Position numbers and translations under genes: made by a program
Shown: one piece after another, positions 19,833 to 29,023 of the stretch
How the letters are laid out: the number at the start of each line of letters is the position of its first letter
Numbering within the stretch: position 1 is the stretch's first letter
Assembly: GCF_042850945.1 (NCBI RefSeq)
Contig: NZ_AP031496.1
Coordinates: 4,340,001 to 4,404,000, forward strand
From: Halioxenophilus aromaticivorans
GTDB lineage: Bacteria > Pseudomonadota > Gammaproteobacteria > Pseudomonadales > Cellvibrionaceae
Direction: 5' to 3'
DNA: 64,000 nt
Notes under the pieces: generated by a model
The model's input: only the letters and a program-made list of their open reading frames with translations
Told to the model about the DNA's origin: nothing
The model's database searches: none

Positions 19833-19930
19833 CCTATGGGTGCTTGCCCAGCCGCAGACAAATCGGCGCCAACCTCACCCTAATCAGCCGCCAAAGCTTT
19901 GTGGCCCAACACCAGCTAACGCCCCCTACC

Positions 19931-20704
19931 TTAACCTTCTACCACGGACTGATAAAACTGCCTGGCAGTACGCGCGCTGTTGGTGCCCCGGGTGCGAGCA
20001 AACAATTGCGCCTGGCGAATAAGCTCGTCTTGGCTTACCGCCAGTTCGTGGCCCTCGAACAAAGCCTCCACCACGGCGATGTATTCCTGCCAGCTGATGG
20101 GATAAAAGGATAGCCACAGGCCAAAGCGGTCGGCCAGAGAGAGCTTTTCTTCCACGGTGTCGGAATGCAGCACGCTGCTGTCGGCCATACGGGCGGCCAG
20201 CGTTTCTTGGTTGTCGCCCTGGGTTTGAGGCACTAGGTGCCGACGATTAGAAGTAGCATAAAAAAGGATGTTTTCCGGCGGCAATTCTATGGAGCCTTCC
20301 AGCACACTTTTTAAATGCTTGTAGCTGGTTTCTTGTTCTTCAAAGGAAAGATCGTCGCAGAACAATATAAAGCGATAGGGTTGCTGCTCAATTTGGTCGA
20401 CGATTTCCGGCAGATCATTGAGATCGGATTTATCCACCTCAATCACCCGCAAGCCCTGTTCGGCGTAGTCGTTCAACAAGGCTTTTACCAAACTGGATTT
20501 ACCCGTGCCCTTGGCACCCCACAGCAACGCGTGATTGGCCGGCAGCCCTTGCAAAAAACGCTGAGTGTTGTCTACCAAACGCTGCTTTTGCCGGTCTATC
20601 TGCAGCAGTTGGCCCAAGCGGATTGGGTCTAGCCTTGTGGCGGCGCGCAGGCGGTTGGTTTTAGCGCGCCAAATGGCGGCGTAGGTTGTGGCCCAATCGA
20701 TCAC
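19931..20704 (-). CDS. AAA-type ATPase of the DUF815 family
   Basis: A 257-residue predicted P-loop ATPase. Walker A is GAKGTGKSSLVKAL, Walker B-like is RFILFCDDLSFEEQ, and sensor 1 is ILFYATSNRRHLVP, the combination typical of DUF815. NHALLWGAKGTGKS preceded by a short helical N-terminus is characteristic. The role of the family is unknown; it is related to replication and MoxR-type AAA proteins. GTG at 20704 is taken as the start because GGAG stands six bases before it; ATG at 20716 lacks a ribosome site. It follows the DUF2855 gene by about 24 bases on the same strand, so the two are probably co-transcribed. Confidence 0.82.
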   Translation of the reverse strand: MIDWATTYAAIWRAKTNRLRAATRLDPIRLGQLLQIDRQKQRLVDNTQRFLQGLPANHALLWGAKGTGKSSLVKALLNDYAEQGLRVIEVDKSDLNDLPEIVDQIEQQPYRFILFCDDLSFEEQETSYKHLKSVLEGSIELPPENILFYATSNRRHLVPQTQGDNQETLAARMADSSVLHSDTVEEKLSLADRFGLWLSFYPISWQEYIAVVEALFEGHELAVSQDELIRQAQLFARTRGTNSARTARQFYQSVVEG

Positions 20705-20727
20705 AATAAACTCCATTCATTAAATCG

Positions 20728-21813
20728 TTAGAGTTTACACAAGTAGGCCACATCGGGCTTGGATTTTCCGGCCAGCACTTGTTCATACACCCAGCGTACA
20801 CGATCTGGCCCTTCCACCAATTGCGGCTTTAACCACTTAATAAAGGCCCCGCACGCATTTGGCCACAGTTGCTGAAAGCGGTAATTCAGGTCTTTACTGC
20901 GGGCGTGGCGTTGGTAGTAAAAATCCAACGCCGAAAAATACTCGCAACTCATGGCCAGTTCACCGCTGGCAACCTCGTCCCAGTGGGCCGCTCCCAGGGC
21001 GTAGGCGTGGATCAGGTGTTGCTTGAGGTAATACACCAGCATGCGCTGAACACTGAAATTCCCCGAGAAATCCACCAACACAGTATCGGCTTCATCCATG
21101 GCCCGAAATTGCTCATAACTGAGCACCTTGTCAAAATGGCCGTGTTTGCGCACAAAATTTACGTTGGATTGGGCGGTTAAACCAATCACTTGGGGCGATG
21201 GCCCATCACTTCGTTCAGCGAAATGCTGTTGCAAAAAATACCCCAACCCCATGGCCGTTTTACTAGAAGCGCAGGTCACCACAATTTGTTGGGCGTGCCA
21301 AAATTGGCTCTCTTTCAATTCTTCCATCACCATAAAGGCCGCCATCAGCAGTGGCCGCAACATAATTTGCAAATCCACCGCGTTGTAGCACCCAGACTGG
21401 GTATCCGCCGGCACCGGTAGATGGCCGCCGGTGGGGTTAAGCAGCTGGTCCGCACCAATACCATAGCGCTCCAGTGGCTCCATGGAAGGGTCAATTAGGG
21501 CAAAACGTGTCATGGGGAAGCAGCCAAAGAAGCAGGCGCCGGGTTCAAACACGGCCTGGTTGGCGGCCACTACCTGGGCCACTCCCCACACCGGCAACCG
21601 CAGCCGGTCAGTGCCCGCCGGGAATGCTTGGGGCCACACGCTGGCCAGCCCCGGCGCCAAAGCACTGGCCAAATTGTTACTGGAAAAACCAAATCGCTCC
21701 AGCCGCACCAACATCGACCCAGGCGCGTTTTGCACATGGGTTGGCACCGCCGCGTTGGAAACCGCCAACCTGCGAAAATCTTTCTGGTTAAATTCCAAAC
21801 TAATATTGAGCAT
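20728..21813 (-). CDS. DUF2855 family protein
   Basis: A 361-residue protein. IVVTCASSKTAMGLGYFLQQ near the centre resembles a degenerate nucleotide-binding turn, and the N-terminal half is dehydrogenase-like (LPVWGVAQVV, ACFFGCFPMTRF). This pattern, an MDR/zinc-alcohol-dehydrogenase-like fold without the zinc ligands, is what DUF2855 members show. The substrate is unknown. It lies directly upstream of the DUF815 ATPase gene. Upstream of the ATG there is no clear ribosome site, so the start is not certain. Confidence 0.75.
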   Translation of the reverse strand: MLNISLEFNQKDFRRLAVSNAAVPTHVQNAPGSMLVRLERFGFSSNNLASALAPGLASVWPQAFPAGTDRLRLPVWGVAQVVAANQAVFEPGACFFGCFPMTRFALIDPSMEPLERYGIGADQLLNPTGGHLPVPADTQSGCYNAVDLQIMLRPLLMAAFMVMEELKESQFWHAQQIVVTCASSKTAMGLGYFLQQHFAERSDGPSPQVIGLTAQSNVNFVRKHGHFDKVLSYEQFRAMDEADTVLVDFSGNFSVQRMLVYYLKQHLIHAYALGAAHWDEVASGELAMSCEYFSALDFYYQRHARSKDLNYRFQQLWPNACGAFIKWLKPQLVEGPDRVRWVYEQVLAGKSKPDVAYLCKL

Positions 21814-22125
21814 TGGGGTTACATCTGTACCAGTGGTTACTTAGTGCCGCCCGCGCACTGGCCACGGCATTGCCAAAAATTGGCATAAACAAAATGTGAT
21901 TGGTGTTGTCCGACATTCGTTGCAGTATAGCCGCGGATAATACCTCAGCCGCAGCGCGGGGTTGAACTGATACGCGGTAAAATCTTTGGGATTGCGACCC
22001 AGCGCCGATTTTACGGCGCTCAACGGCACGTAGATAAGACCGCGGGTAGCACTTACAATGAATAATCGATGTAACAGCGAGCCTGTATTTTGAAACGCCA
22101 GCCATCAATTAATAGAGGGAATCTT
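21814..22125. other. Intergenic stretch between DUF2855 and the M13 peptidase gene
   Basis: These 312 bases separate two divergent genes and must hold both promoters. Short open frames run through it on the minus strand (21800-22108, 21841-22029), but their predicted proteins are rich in Arg, Cys and Tyr, show no domain and have no ribosome sites, so I do not call them genes. Confidence 0.5.
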
Positions 22126-24192
22126 ATGAGCCTTAGCCGTTGGGCCACACCCACTCGAATCGCCCTGTGCACCGCTTTGATATCGCTCAGTGCCTGTCAG
22201 ATGCCTACCCCCGAATCGACCTCGGTGCCTAGCCAATCTGAGAAAATCTCCGGCGTAACCCTGGAAACCTTCGATAACACTACTCGGCCACAGGATGATT
22301 TGTTTCAATTCGTTAACGGCACTTGGCTTGAGACCACAGAAATCCCGGCAGATCGCTCTTCCTACGGCAGCTTTTACGTTTTGCGAGAAGAAGCCACGGC
22401 CAATGTACGTACTATTCTTGAAGATTTAATTAACGACGATAGCAAGCACCCCGCCGACGTAGAAAAGGCCAAGGCGTTATACCAAACCTTTATGGATGAA
22501 GCCGCCATTGAACAAGCCGGAGCTTCACCTTACCAAGCGCTGGCGTCGGAGATCGACGGCATCGACAGCCAACAGGCGCTGATGCAATTTTTGGGTAAAA
22601 GCTGGATGGTTAGTGGCCTTGCCCCGGTGGCCTTATTTGTCAGCCCGGATAAAAAAAATCCAGACCAATACACCGTGTATTTCTATCAGGCCGGCCTAAG
22701 CCTGCCCGATCGCGACTATTACTTTGACAGCACTGACCACGGCCAAGAGGTGCTCGCAGCCTTTGAAGAGCACATTGAAAAAATGCTGCAATTGGTGGGA
22801 GCAAGCGACACCCAAGCCACGGCAGAAGACATCCTAGCGTTTGAAGCCGAGTTGGCCGAAGGCCATTGGCCACGAGTGGATCTGCGCGATGCGGTAAAAA
22901 CCTACAACCCCATCACAGCCGAAGATTTAATCGGCCAAAACAGCAACACGCCGTGGTCCGAGTTTTTATCCGCTGCGCAAATCGCCGATCAACCTCAGCT
23001 GATTATCGGCCAACCCAGTTTTATGCTGCATCTCAACGAAATGTTGGCAGAAATCCCTCTAGACCAGTGGCGCACCTACCTAAAATGGCGCGCGCTCACT
23101 TACCTCGCGCCCTATCTAAACGAGGCTCTGGCCACCGAGGATTTTAACTTTTATTCCAAAACGCTTTACGGCACCCAGGAGCAGCGCGCCCGCTGGAAGC
23201 GCGGCATCGCCTTTACCGACCAAATTGCCGGCGAAGCAGTGGGCAAACTCTACGTTGAGAAGCACTTCCCGCCGGAAGCCAAAGCTCGCATGACCACCTT
23301 GGTAGAAAACCTGCGCGAAGCCTACCGAGAGAGCATTCTGGCCCTGGATTGGATGAGCGAAGACACCAAAGCACAGGCCATTAACAAACTGGAGAAATTT
23401 GTCGCCAAGATTGGCTATCCCGATGAATGGAAGGATTACAGCCAGTTGCAAGTCTCCACCACCAGCCTGGTGGACAACCTGCTGTATGGCGAGCAATTCC
23501 AATACCAACAACAGATCGACAAGCTAGGCAAACCCATCGATCGCAACGAATGGTTTATGACCCCGCAAACGGTGAACGCCTACTACAACCCACTGATGAA
23601 TGAAATCGTCTTCCCAGCGGCCATTTTGCAGCCTCCGTTCTTTAACCTAGAGGCCGACGATGCCATCAACTACGGCGCCATTGGCGGCGTCATCGGCCAC
23701 GAAATGGGTCACGGCTTCGATGATCAAGGCTCACGCTACAATGGTGATGGCAAATTGGAAAACTGGTGGCAGCCCACCGACAGCCAGGCCTTTACCCAGC
23801 GCACGCAAACCTTAGTAGAGCAATATGATGGCTACCAGCCGCTGCCGGAGCAGCACGTTAATGGCCAGCTCACCCTGGGCGAAAATATCGGTGACCTGGG
23901 GGGACTGACCATCGCCTACAAAGCGTATCAGCTGTCTTTGCAGGGCAAACCGTCGCCGGTAATCGACGGCTTTACCGGTGAACAGCGACTGTTTATTGGT
24001 TGGGCCCAGGCTTTTGCGTCGAAGTACACCGACGAGAATCTGCGTAATCGGCTGAAAACCGACCCCCACAGCCCGGCTCGCTACCGCGTTAACGGCGTGG
24101 TTCGCAACATGCCAGAGTTCGTAGATGCCTTCGGCGTTACCGAATCCGATCAGCTGTACCTACCACCAGCGCAGCGCGTTAAAATTTGGTAA
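22126..24192 (+). CDS. M13-family (neprilysin-type) zinc metallopeptidase, lipoprotein
   Basis: A 688-residue peptidase. ATG at 22126 is preceded by GAGGGA with good spacing; an in-frame ATG 36 bases upstream lacks one. The lipobox SLSAC (Cys at about residue 24) makes it a membrane-anchored periplasmic enzyme. The zinc site is complete: H525-E-M-G-H529 in IGHEMGHGFDDQG, and the third ligand Glu586 in ENIGDLGGL. NAYYNP in the substrate-binding region and a terminal segment close to the family's C-terminal CxxW region (here ending LPPAQRVKIW) are visible. M13 enzymes cleave oligopeptides. It is monocistronic, followed by a strong hairpin. Confidence 0.93.
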   Translation: MSLSRWATPTRIALCTALISLSACQMPTPESTSVPSQSEKISGVTLETFDNTTRPQDDLFQFVNGTWLETTEIPADRSSYGSFYVLREEATANVRTILEDLINDDSKHPADVEKAKALYQTFMDEAAIEQAGASPYQALASEIDGIDSQQALMQFLGKSWMVSGLAPVALFVSPDKKNPDQYTVYFYQAGLSLPDRDYYFDSTDHGQEVLAAFEEHIEKMLQLVGASDTQATAEDILAFEAELAEGHWPRVDLRDAVKTYNPITAEDLIGQNSNTPWSEFLSAAQIADQPQLIIGQPSFMLHLNEMLAEIPLDQWRTYLKWRALTYLAPYLNEALATEDFNFYSKTLYGTQEQRARWKRGIAFTDQIAGEAVGKLYVEKHFPPEAKARMTTLVENLREAYRESILALDWMSEDTKAQAINKLEKFVAKIGYPDEWKDYSQLQVSTTSLVDNLLYGEQFQYQQQIDKLGKPIDRNEWFMTPQTVNAYYNPLMNEIVFPAAILQPPFFNLEADDAINYGAIGGVIGHEMGHGFDDQGSRYNGDGKLENWWQPTDSQAFTQRTQTLVEQYDGYQPLPEQHVNGQLTLGENIGDLGGLTIAYKAYQLSLQGKPSPVIDGFTGEQRLFIGWAQAFASKYTDENLRNRLKTDPHSPARYRVNGVVRNMPEFVDAFGVTESDQLYLPPAQRVKIW

Positions 24193-24200
24193 CTCGGTAC

Positions 24201-24229
24201 GGCCCGTGATAATTGGTTTATCACGGGCC
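24201..24229. terminator. Strong hairpin after the M13 peptidase gene
   Basis: GGCCCGTGATAA and TTATCACGGGCC form a perfect 12-bp stem around TTGGT, eight bases after the stop codon. There is no T run on either side, so it may stabilise the 3' end or terminate inefficiently. Confidence 0.65.
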
Positions 24230-24319
24230 AATTCACAGAGATTTCACTTGCGCAGCGGCACACAATCTGTACCCTAGCCGCCTGCAATTCCTCCTCTCGT
24301 TTTTAGCAAAGGATTCCCC

Positions 24320-25300
24320 ATGTTACTGGCCTCTCTCGCCATTTTGGCTGGCTTCGCACTGCTGGTTTGGAGCGCAGACCGCTTCGTAGATGGTGCCGCC
24401 GCCACAGCCAAACACGCCGGTATGCCCAGCCTACTCATCGGTATGGTTATTGTTGGTTTTGGCACCTCGGCACCGGAAATGGTGGTATCGGCCATGGCTG
24501 CCCTGGAGGGCAATCCGCAGCTGGCCCTTGGCAACGCACTTGGCTCCAATATCGTCAACACCGGCTTAGTGATTGGTATCACCGCCGTATTTGTGCCTAT
24601 TTTGGTCAGTTCGCAAATCGTCAAACGCGAACTGCCGATTTTAATCGTCATTACACTGATCGCCGGCGCCATGTTCTATGACGGTGCCCTCACCCGCACC
24701 GAATCGTTTATATTGCTGGCGGGCTTTTTTGGCGTGATCGGCTGGCAGATTTTTAATGGCCTGCGCGGCGAAATCGACGCCCTGGCCGCCGACGCAGAGC
24801 AAGAAGTGGCCAGCCACGATATGGCCCTAGGCTTGGCCATTTTTTGGCTGGTAGCCGGCTTTGTGTTATTGATTGTCAGTTCTCGTGTACTGGTTTGGGG
24901 GGCGGTGACTATCGCTCATTCCCTGGGTGTTAGCGACCTTATTATTGGTCTTACCATTGTCGCCCTGGGAACCTCCCTGCCCGAGCTGGCCGCCACGGTG
25001 ATTGCCGCCAGAAAAGGCGAGCACGACATCGCGCTGGGTAATGTGGTCGGTTCCAACATGTTCAACCTGCTGGCCGTGGCTGGTATCGCCGGCGCCATCA
25101 CTCCCATCCCGGATATATTGCCCGAAGTCATGCAACGGGACTGGCCGGTAATGCTGGGCTTAACCCTTGCCATGTTTGTGATGGCCTATGGCCTCAAAGG
25201 CCGCCAGGGACGCATCAACCGAGTCGAAGGTGGCCTGTTAGTGGTCGCCTTTGTCGCTTACAACGTGTGGTTAGTGCAATCGGTCTTCGCCGCTGGCTGA
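24320..25300 (+). CDS. Calcium/sodium:cation antiporter (CaCA family, YrbG-like)
   Basis: A 326-residue inner-membrane protein with two homologous halves of five helices. The alpha-repeat signatures are GFGTSAPEMVVSAMAALEG with LALGNALGSNIVN in the first half, and ALGTSLPELAATVIAARKG with IALGNVVGSNMFN in the second. These form the ion-binding sites of CaCA exchangers. The start has AAAGGA seven bases upstream. It likely exports Ca2+ or another divalent cation in exchange for Na+ or H+. It is monocistronic with a hairpin after it. The exact ion is not determined by sequence. Confidence 0.93.
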   Translation: MLLASLAILAGFALLVWSADRFVDGAAATAKHAGMPSLLIGMVIVGFGTSAPEMVVSAMAALEGNPQLALGNALGSNIVNTGLVIGITAVFVPILVSSQIVKRELPILIVITLIAGAMFYDGALTRTESFILLAGFFGVIGWQIFNGLRGEIDALAADAEQEVASHDMALGLAIFWLVAGFVLLIVSSRVLVWGAVTIAHSLGVSDLIIGLTIVALGTSLPELAATVIAARKGEHDIALGNVVGSNMFNLLAVAGIAGAITPIPDILPEVMQRDWPVMLGLTLAMFVMAYGLKGRQGRINRVEGGLLVVAFVAYNVWLVQSVFAAG

Positions 25301-25361
25301 CCGGTTGCCAGCAACTTTGGCCCGTTGAACGTGGCCCCTGGCCTAGTGCTCAACGCCCACC

Positions 25362-25393
25362 CCGCCTAATATAGTGAAGGCTATCTTAGGCGG
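25362..25393. terminator. Hairpin between the CaCA antiporter and MFS genes
   Basis: CCGCCTAA-T-ATAG and CTAT-C-TTAGGCGG pair with one internal mismatch around TGAAGG, followed by TTCTCTC. It is a plausible terminator for the antiporter gene 60 bases upstream. Confidence 0.55.
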
Positions 25394-25519
25394 TTCTCTC
25401 CTCCCCCGCCTCGGCACACGTGAGCTCCATCAATGTCGGACTGCAATGCCATTCATTGATCGCTAACCAGTTATTTTCTGAACACTGATCGCCAAAAAAT
25501 AAAAACCAAAGAGGCTATT

Positions 25520-26764
25520 GTGCGAAAACCCATTTATCCCGGTTGGTGGCAGGTAGCCACCGTGCTCACGGTTCAAGCTGTGTGCTCGGCCAGCATTTTT
25601 ACCGGCTACTCCATCATTGCGGTGGCTTTGAAAGCCGAGTTCCAGCCCAGTAATGCGCAATTAATGATGGGCGTGATGGTGGTATCCATGTTGTCCGGGG
25701 TGCTCAGCCCCGTAATTGGCCGGGCCTTCGATAACTTCTCCATACGCCTGCTGATGGCTTTAGGCGGTGGCTTTTTAGGAGGCGGATTCTTGCTGCTGTC
25801 GTTTACCAGCAGCATGTTGCAAGTGGTGGCGGTGTACGCCGTGTTTATGTCGATGGCCACGATTCTCTTAGGGCCCATTGCCGCCTCTGCGCTGCTGGCC
25901 CGCTGGTTTGATCGACGCCGTGGCATGGCCATGGGTATTGCCGCCAGCGGCGGCGCCCTAGGCGGCTTGTTAATTCCACCTTTACTGCAGTGGCTATTGC
26001 AGGGCATGGAATGGCGCATGGCATTGCGACTGTACGCGCTCATTACGTTTCTGCTCACCAGCCCGCTGATTTTATTTTTGATCAGCAATCGGCCCCAGGA
26101 CCGCAATATCACGCCAGAACCCCCAGGCCGGCAACAGCCCGTAATCAGTCCACAGGCCAGCATTACAACCAAAACCTTGCTGAGCCAACCGCGCTTTTGG
26201 ATAACCTCCGTGGTTTTGGGCAGCCTGTTCGCAGGGCCCATGGGTGTGGTGAGCAATATGGTGCAATTCAGTGGTACCAAGGGCATAACCGCAGCCAAAG
26301 CGGCGCTGTTGTTGTCGGTTATCTCCGGCGCTAATTTTGCCGGTAAATTGATTGTCGCCAGCATCAGCGACCGGATCAGTCTCAAACTGGCGTTATCCAC
26401 CATGCTGGTGGCAATGAGTTTGGCAATGCTGGGGCTGTGGCAGCTCAATCAGTACGCCGGGATTATGGCAATGGTCACATTAGCGGGGCTGGCTGGCGGC
26501 GGCACGCTACCGCTTTGGAGCTTGTTGATATCTCGGCTGTATGGGCCTGCTCAGATTGGCAAAGTGATGGGCGCAATGTCGTTTGTGATTATGCCGTTTT
26601 CTATGCTGGCGCCCCCCACTTTTGGCTGGGTGTACGATCAACATCAACAATACAATGTGGCCCTCATTGGCGTGATGGCCCTGCTGGTTACTGCCCTCGC
26701 CCTGCTCAGCCAAATCGCCACAGAGAACCAACCGGCTGCAGCAGCCAAACCGATGAATTCGTAA
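25520..26764 (+). CDS. MFS transporter, monocarboxylate/oxalate-formate-antiporter-like
   Basis: A 414-residue protein with 12 predicted membrane helices, starting at GTG 25520 with AGAGG upstream. The N-terminus YPGWWQVATVLTVQAVCS is typical of the OFA/MCT branch of the MFS, as is ARWFDRRRGMAMGIAASGGA after TM4. The substrate is probably a monocarboxylate or another small organic acid, but nothing nearby fixes it. The tail ends in a short hydrophilic Ala/Pro-rich stretch. The next gene, an SDR, starts about 80 bases downstream on the same strand. Confidence 0.85.
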   Translation: MRKPIYPGWWQVATVLTVQAVCSASIFTGYSIIAVALKAEFQPSNAQLMMGVMVVSMLSGVLSPVIGRAFDNFSIRLLMALGGGFLGGGFLLLSFTSSMLQVVAVYAVFMSMATILLGPIAASALLARWFDRRRGMAMGIAASGGALGGLLIPPLLQWLLQGMEWRMALRLYALITFLLTSPLILFLISNRPQDRNITPEPPGRQQPVISPQASITTKTLLSQPRFWITSVVLGSLFAGPMGVVSNMVQFSGTKGITAAKAALLLSVISGANFAGKLIVASISDRISLKLALSTMLVAMSLAMLGLWQLNQYAGIMAMVTLAGLAGGGTLPLWSLLISRLYGPAQIGKVMGAMSFVIMPFSMLAPPTFGWVYDQHQQYNVALIGVMALLVTALALLSQIATENQPAAAAKPMNS

Positions 26765-26845
26765 CCTCTCAGTCATCGCCCCAGTCTAATCCAATTGGAT
26801 GAGTCAGCCGTACAACCGAGCAAATAGCTAAAGAACGGCCCTAAT

Positions 26846-27586
26846 GTGACTCATTCCTCTACAAACACTGCCACCGTTAAACAGGTCGCTATCCTTGGCG
26901 GGTCCGGCGCCATCGGTAATGCCCTGGTGCGAGTGTATCAACAACAGCGGAATACCCGGGTTTGGTGCCTGAGCCGAAGCCAACCGTCCAACGTTGGCGA
27001 TGAAGGTTTTATCAAAGCCGACGTCACCGATGAGGCAAGCCTTCTGGCCGCAGCCCAAACGCTAAAACAAAACCCGCCGCTGGATACCCTCATCATCGCC
27101 ACCGGAGCCTTACACAGCGAGGCGATGCAACCTGAAAAATCCCTGGCGAAACTGGAAGCCGAGGCATTTTTAGAATCTATTCAAGTAAACACCCTGGGCC
27201 CGGCCCTGGCTATAAAGCATTTACTGCCATTGCTGGATAAAGGCTCAGCGTCGCGCTGTGGTGTGTTATCGGCACGGGTTGGCAGCATTGGTGATAACCG
27301 ACTTGGCGGTTGGTACAGTTATCGCAGCGCTAAGGCGGCGTTGAATATGTTTATCAAAACCGCCGCCGTCGAATTGGCCCGCAGCCACAAGCACAGCGTG
27401 TTGGTTGGCTTGCATCCGGGCACTGTGGATTCCGAGCTGTCCAAACCGTTTCAGCGCAACGTCGCACCGCAAAAATTATTCACGCCCAGCTACTCCGCCG
27501 AGTGTTTGATGGCGGTACTGGGCAGTAAAACGAACATCGACAGCGGCCAGGTGTTCGCCTGGGACAACACCCCCATACCCAACTAA
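26846..27586 (+). CDS. SDR-family oxidoreductase (CsgA/C-factor-like)
   Basis: A 246-residue short-chain dehydrogenase with start at GTG 26846 (the overlapping ATG at 26844 is followed at once by TGA). The cofactor motif ILGGSGAIGNALV is near residue 17. The active-site segment is YSYRSAKAALNMF, and GLHPGTVDSELSKPF follows near residue 190. This C-terminal HPGxVDT-like motif is typical of cell-cell-contact/C-factor-type SDRs. The product ends six bases before the DASH cryptochrome gene, and this pairing of an SDR with a cryptochrome/photolyase is common in marine Gammaproteobacteria. The substrate is unknown. Confidence 0.82.
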   Translation: MTHSSTNTATVKQVAILGGSGAIGNALVRVYQQQRNTRVWCLSRSQPSNVGDEGFIKADVTDEASLLAAAQTLKQNPPLDTLIIATGALHSEAMQPEKSLAKLEAEAFLESIQVNTLGPALAIKHLLPLLDKGSASRCGVLSARVGSIGDNRLGGWYSYRSAKAALNMFIKTAAVELARSHKHSVLVGLHPGTVDSELSKPFQRNVAPQKLFTPSYSAECLMAVLGSKTNIDSGQVFAWDNTPIPN

Positions 27587-27592
27587 GCCGTT

Positions 27593-28921
27593 ATGCCTAT
27601 TACTACACTGTATTGGTTTACCAACGACCTACGCATCCACGATAACCCGAGCTTCCACGCCACGTGTAGCAAGACCGACGAATTGGTGTGCGCAGTGGTT
27701 TTGGACCCAGCCTGGCTAGCAAACAACCGGTACGGGCTAAGAACCATGGGCCAAAACAGGCTAAGGTTTTGGCTGCAATCCGTGGCCGAGCTCAGCACTG
27801 CTCTGCGCCAGCGCGGTGGCTACTTACACTGCCTTTTTGATGAACCGGTAACGGCTGTTACCGCATTGGGCGAGCATTTTAACGTCAGTCGCGTTGCCGC
27901 CAGCACACCCGTTGGCTGGTACGAAAACCAACAGCTGCAGGCGGTCACAAAGGCCCTAAACGATTGCACCGTTAGCCTGGCAAACAGCAGTTGTTTATTC
28001 GACCAAAGCCGCCTGCCCTTTGCTTACTCCGAGCTACCGGCCAGCTACAGCCGGTTTCGCAAGCAGGTAGAGCCGCTACTGGCCGACATCGCTTTTGATC
28101 CATTAACGGCGCCCGACTTCCTGCCCGAGCAACCCAACCGGCCACACTTTGCGCAACTCAGGGCATTTCCGGAAGCAACCGCAGGCGAGCAACCACTGCC
28201 GTGGCGAGGCGGGGAGCAATCGGCACAACAACACCTGCACAGTTACTTCAGTACTGATAACGCCAGCCGTTACAAGGCGGTGCGCAACGAACTAGACGGC
28301 TGGCGCAACTCCACCAAGTTTTCCGCCTGGCTTGCCAACGGCAGCCTGGGCCCGGGGGCTATTCTGCGCGCTCTTCGGCAATACGAGGCAGACAATGGTA
28401 GCAACGATTCAACCTACTGGATTGGCTTCGAACTGCTGTGGCGGGAGTACTTTCAATGCTACGCCCGAGCACACGGAACCCGCCTGTTCCATCCCCAGGG
28501 CATCAAGAACAAACCCACACATACCAGTTACTACCCCGGCCGTTTTAAGCAATGGTGCCAAGGTAATACCCCCTACTCACTGGTGAACGCCTGTATGAAG
28601 CAGCTTAATCAAACCGGTTATATGTCCAACCGCGGCCGACAAGTCGTCGCCAGTTGCTTTGTCAATGAGATGGGACTGGATTGGCGTTACGGCGCTGCCT
28701 ACTTTGAGCGCCAACTGGTGGACTATGACGTGGCCAGCAACTGGGGCAACTGGCAATACTTGGCCGGCGTAGGTTGCGACCCACGAGGCAAGCGGCATTT
28801 CGACATCAATAAGCAGACCGAACAATACGACCCCGATGGCGAGTTCATTATGCGTTGGCAAGGCCAGAAACACGGCCTGCCCCTGGACGCCGTCGACGCG
28901 GCTGACTGGCCCTGCGGCTAG
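27593..28921 (+). CDS. DASH-type cryptochrome/photolyase
   Basis: A 442-residue flavoprotein. The N-terminal antenna domain begins TTLYWFTNDLRIHDNPSF. The FAD-binding domain contains GFELLWREYFQ, TGYMSNRGRQVVASCFVNE and DWRYGAAYFE, all strongly conserved in cryptochrome DASH. FVNEMGLDWRYGAAYFERQLVDYDVASNWGNW carries the flavin-pocket and electron-transfer tryptophans; quoted in pieces it is VDYDVASNWGNW near residue 380. Cry-DASH proteins repair pyrimidine dimers in single-stranded DNA using blue light and may also signal. It follows the SDR by six bases. The DNA-repair radical-SAM pair begins about 100 bases downstream. Confidence 0.93.
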   Translation: MPITTLYWFTNDLRIHDNPSFHATCSKTDELVCAVVLDPAWLANNRYGLRTMGQNRLRFWLQSVAELSTALRQRGGYLHCLFDEPVTAVTALGEHFNVSRVAASTPVGWYENQQLQAVTKALNDCTVSLANSSCLFDQSRLPFAYSELPASYSRFRKQVEPLLADIAFDPLTAPDFLPEQPNRPHFAQLRAFPEATAGEQPLPWRGGEQSAQQHLHSYFSTDNASRYKAVRNELDGWRNSTKFSAWLANGSLGPGAILRALRQYEADNGSNDSTYWIGFELLWREYFQCYARAHGTRLFHPQGIKNKPTHTSYYPGRFKQWCQGNTPYSLVNACMKQLNQTGYMSNRGRQVVASCFVNEMGLDWRYGAAYFERQLVDYDVASNWGNWQYLAGVGCDPRGKRHFDINKQTEQYDPDGEFIMRWQGQKHGLPLDAVDAADWPCG

Positions 28922-28990
28922 TAGTAGTCCAGTACACGTATCCAATTACAAGTATTTGTGCCTGCCTATTCCAGAAATGATTTCAGCCGC

Positions 28991-29015
28991 TATAATACTG
29001 TACACTTAACCAGTT
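28991..29015 (+). promoter_or_regulatory. Promoter -10 box overlapped by a LexA-like (SOS) operator
   Basis: TATAAT at 28991-28996 is a perfect -10 box. TACTGTACACTTAACCAGTT (28996-29015) has CTG at 28998-29000 and CAG at 29011-29013 separated by ten bases. This is the CTG-N10-CAG arrangement of gammaproteobacterial LexA boxes, with an AT-rich centre and TACTGTA flank. It lies directly over the expected transcription start of the radical-SAM gene at 29024. Binding is inferred. Confidence 0.55.
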
Positions 29016-29023
29016 AACTTACT

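Noticed and set aside
21800..22108. Minus-strand open frames of 102 and 62 codons upstream of the DUF2855 gene
   Set aside because: No ribosome site, odd composition (Arg, Cys, Tyr rich) and no family; they lie in the promoter gap of two divergent genes.
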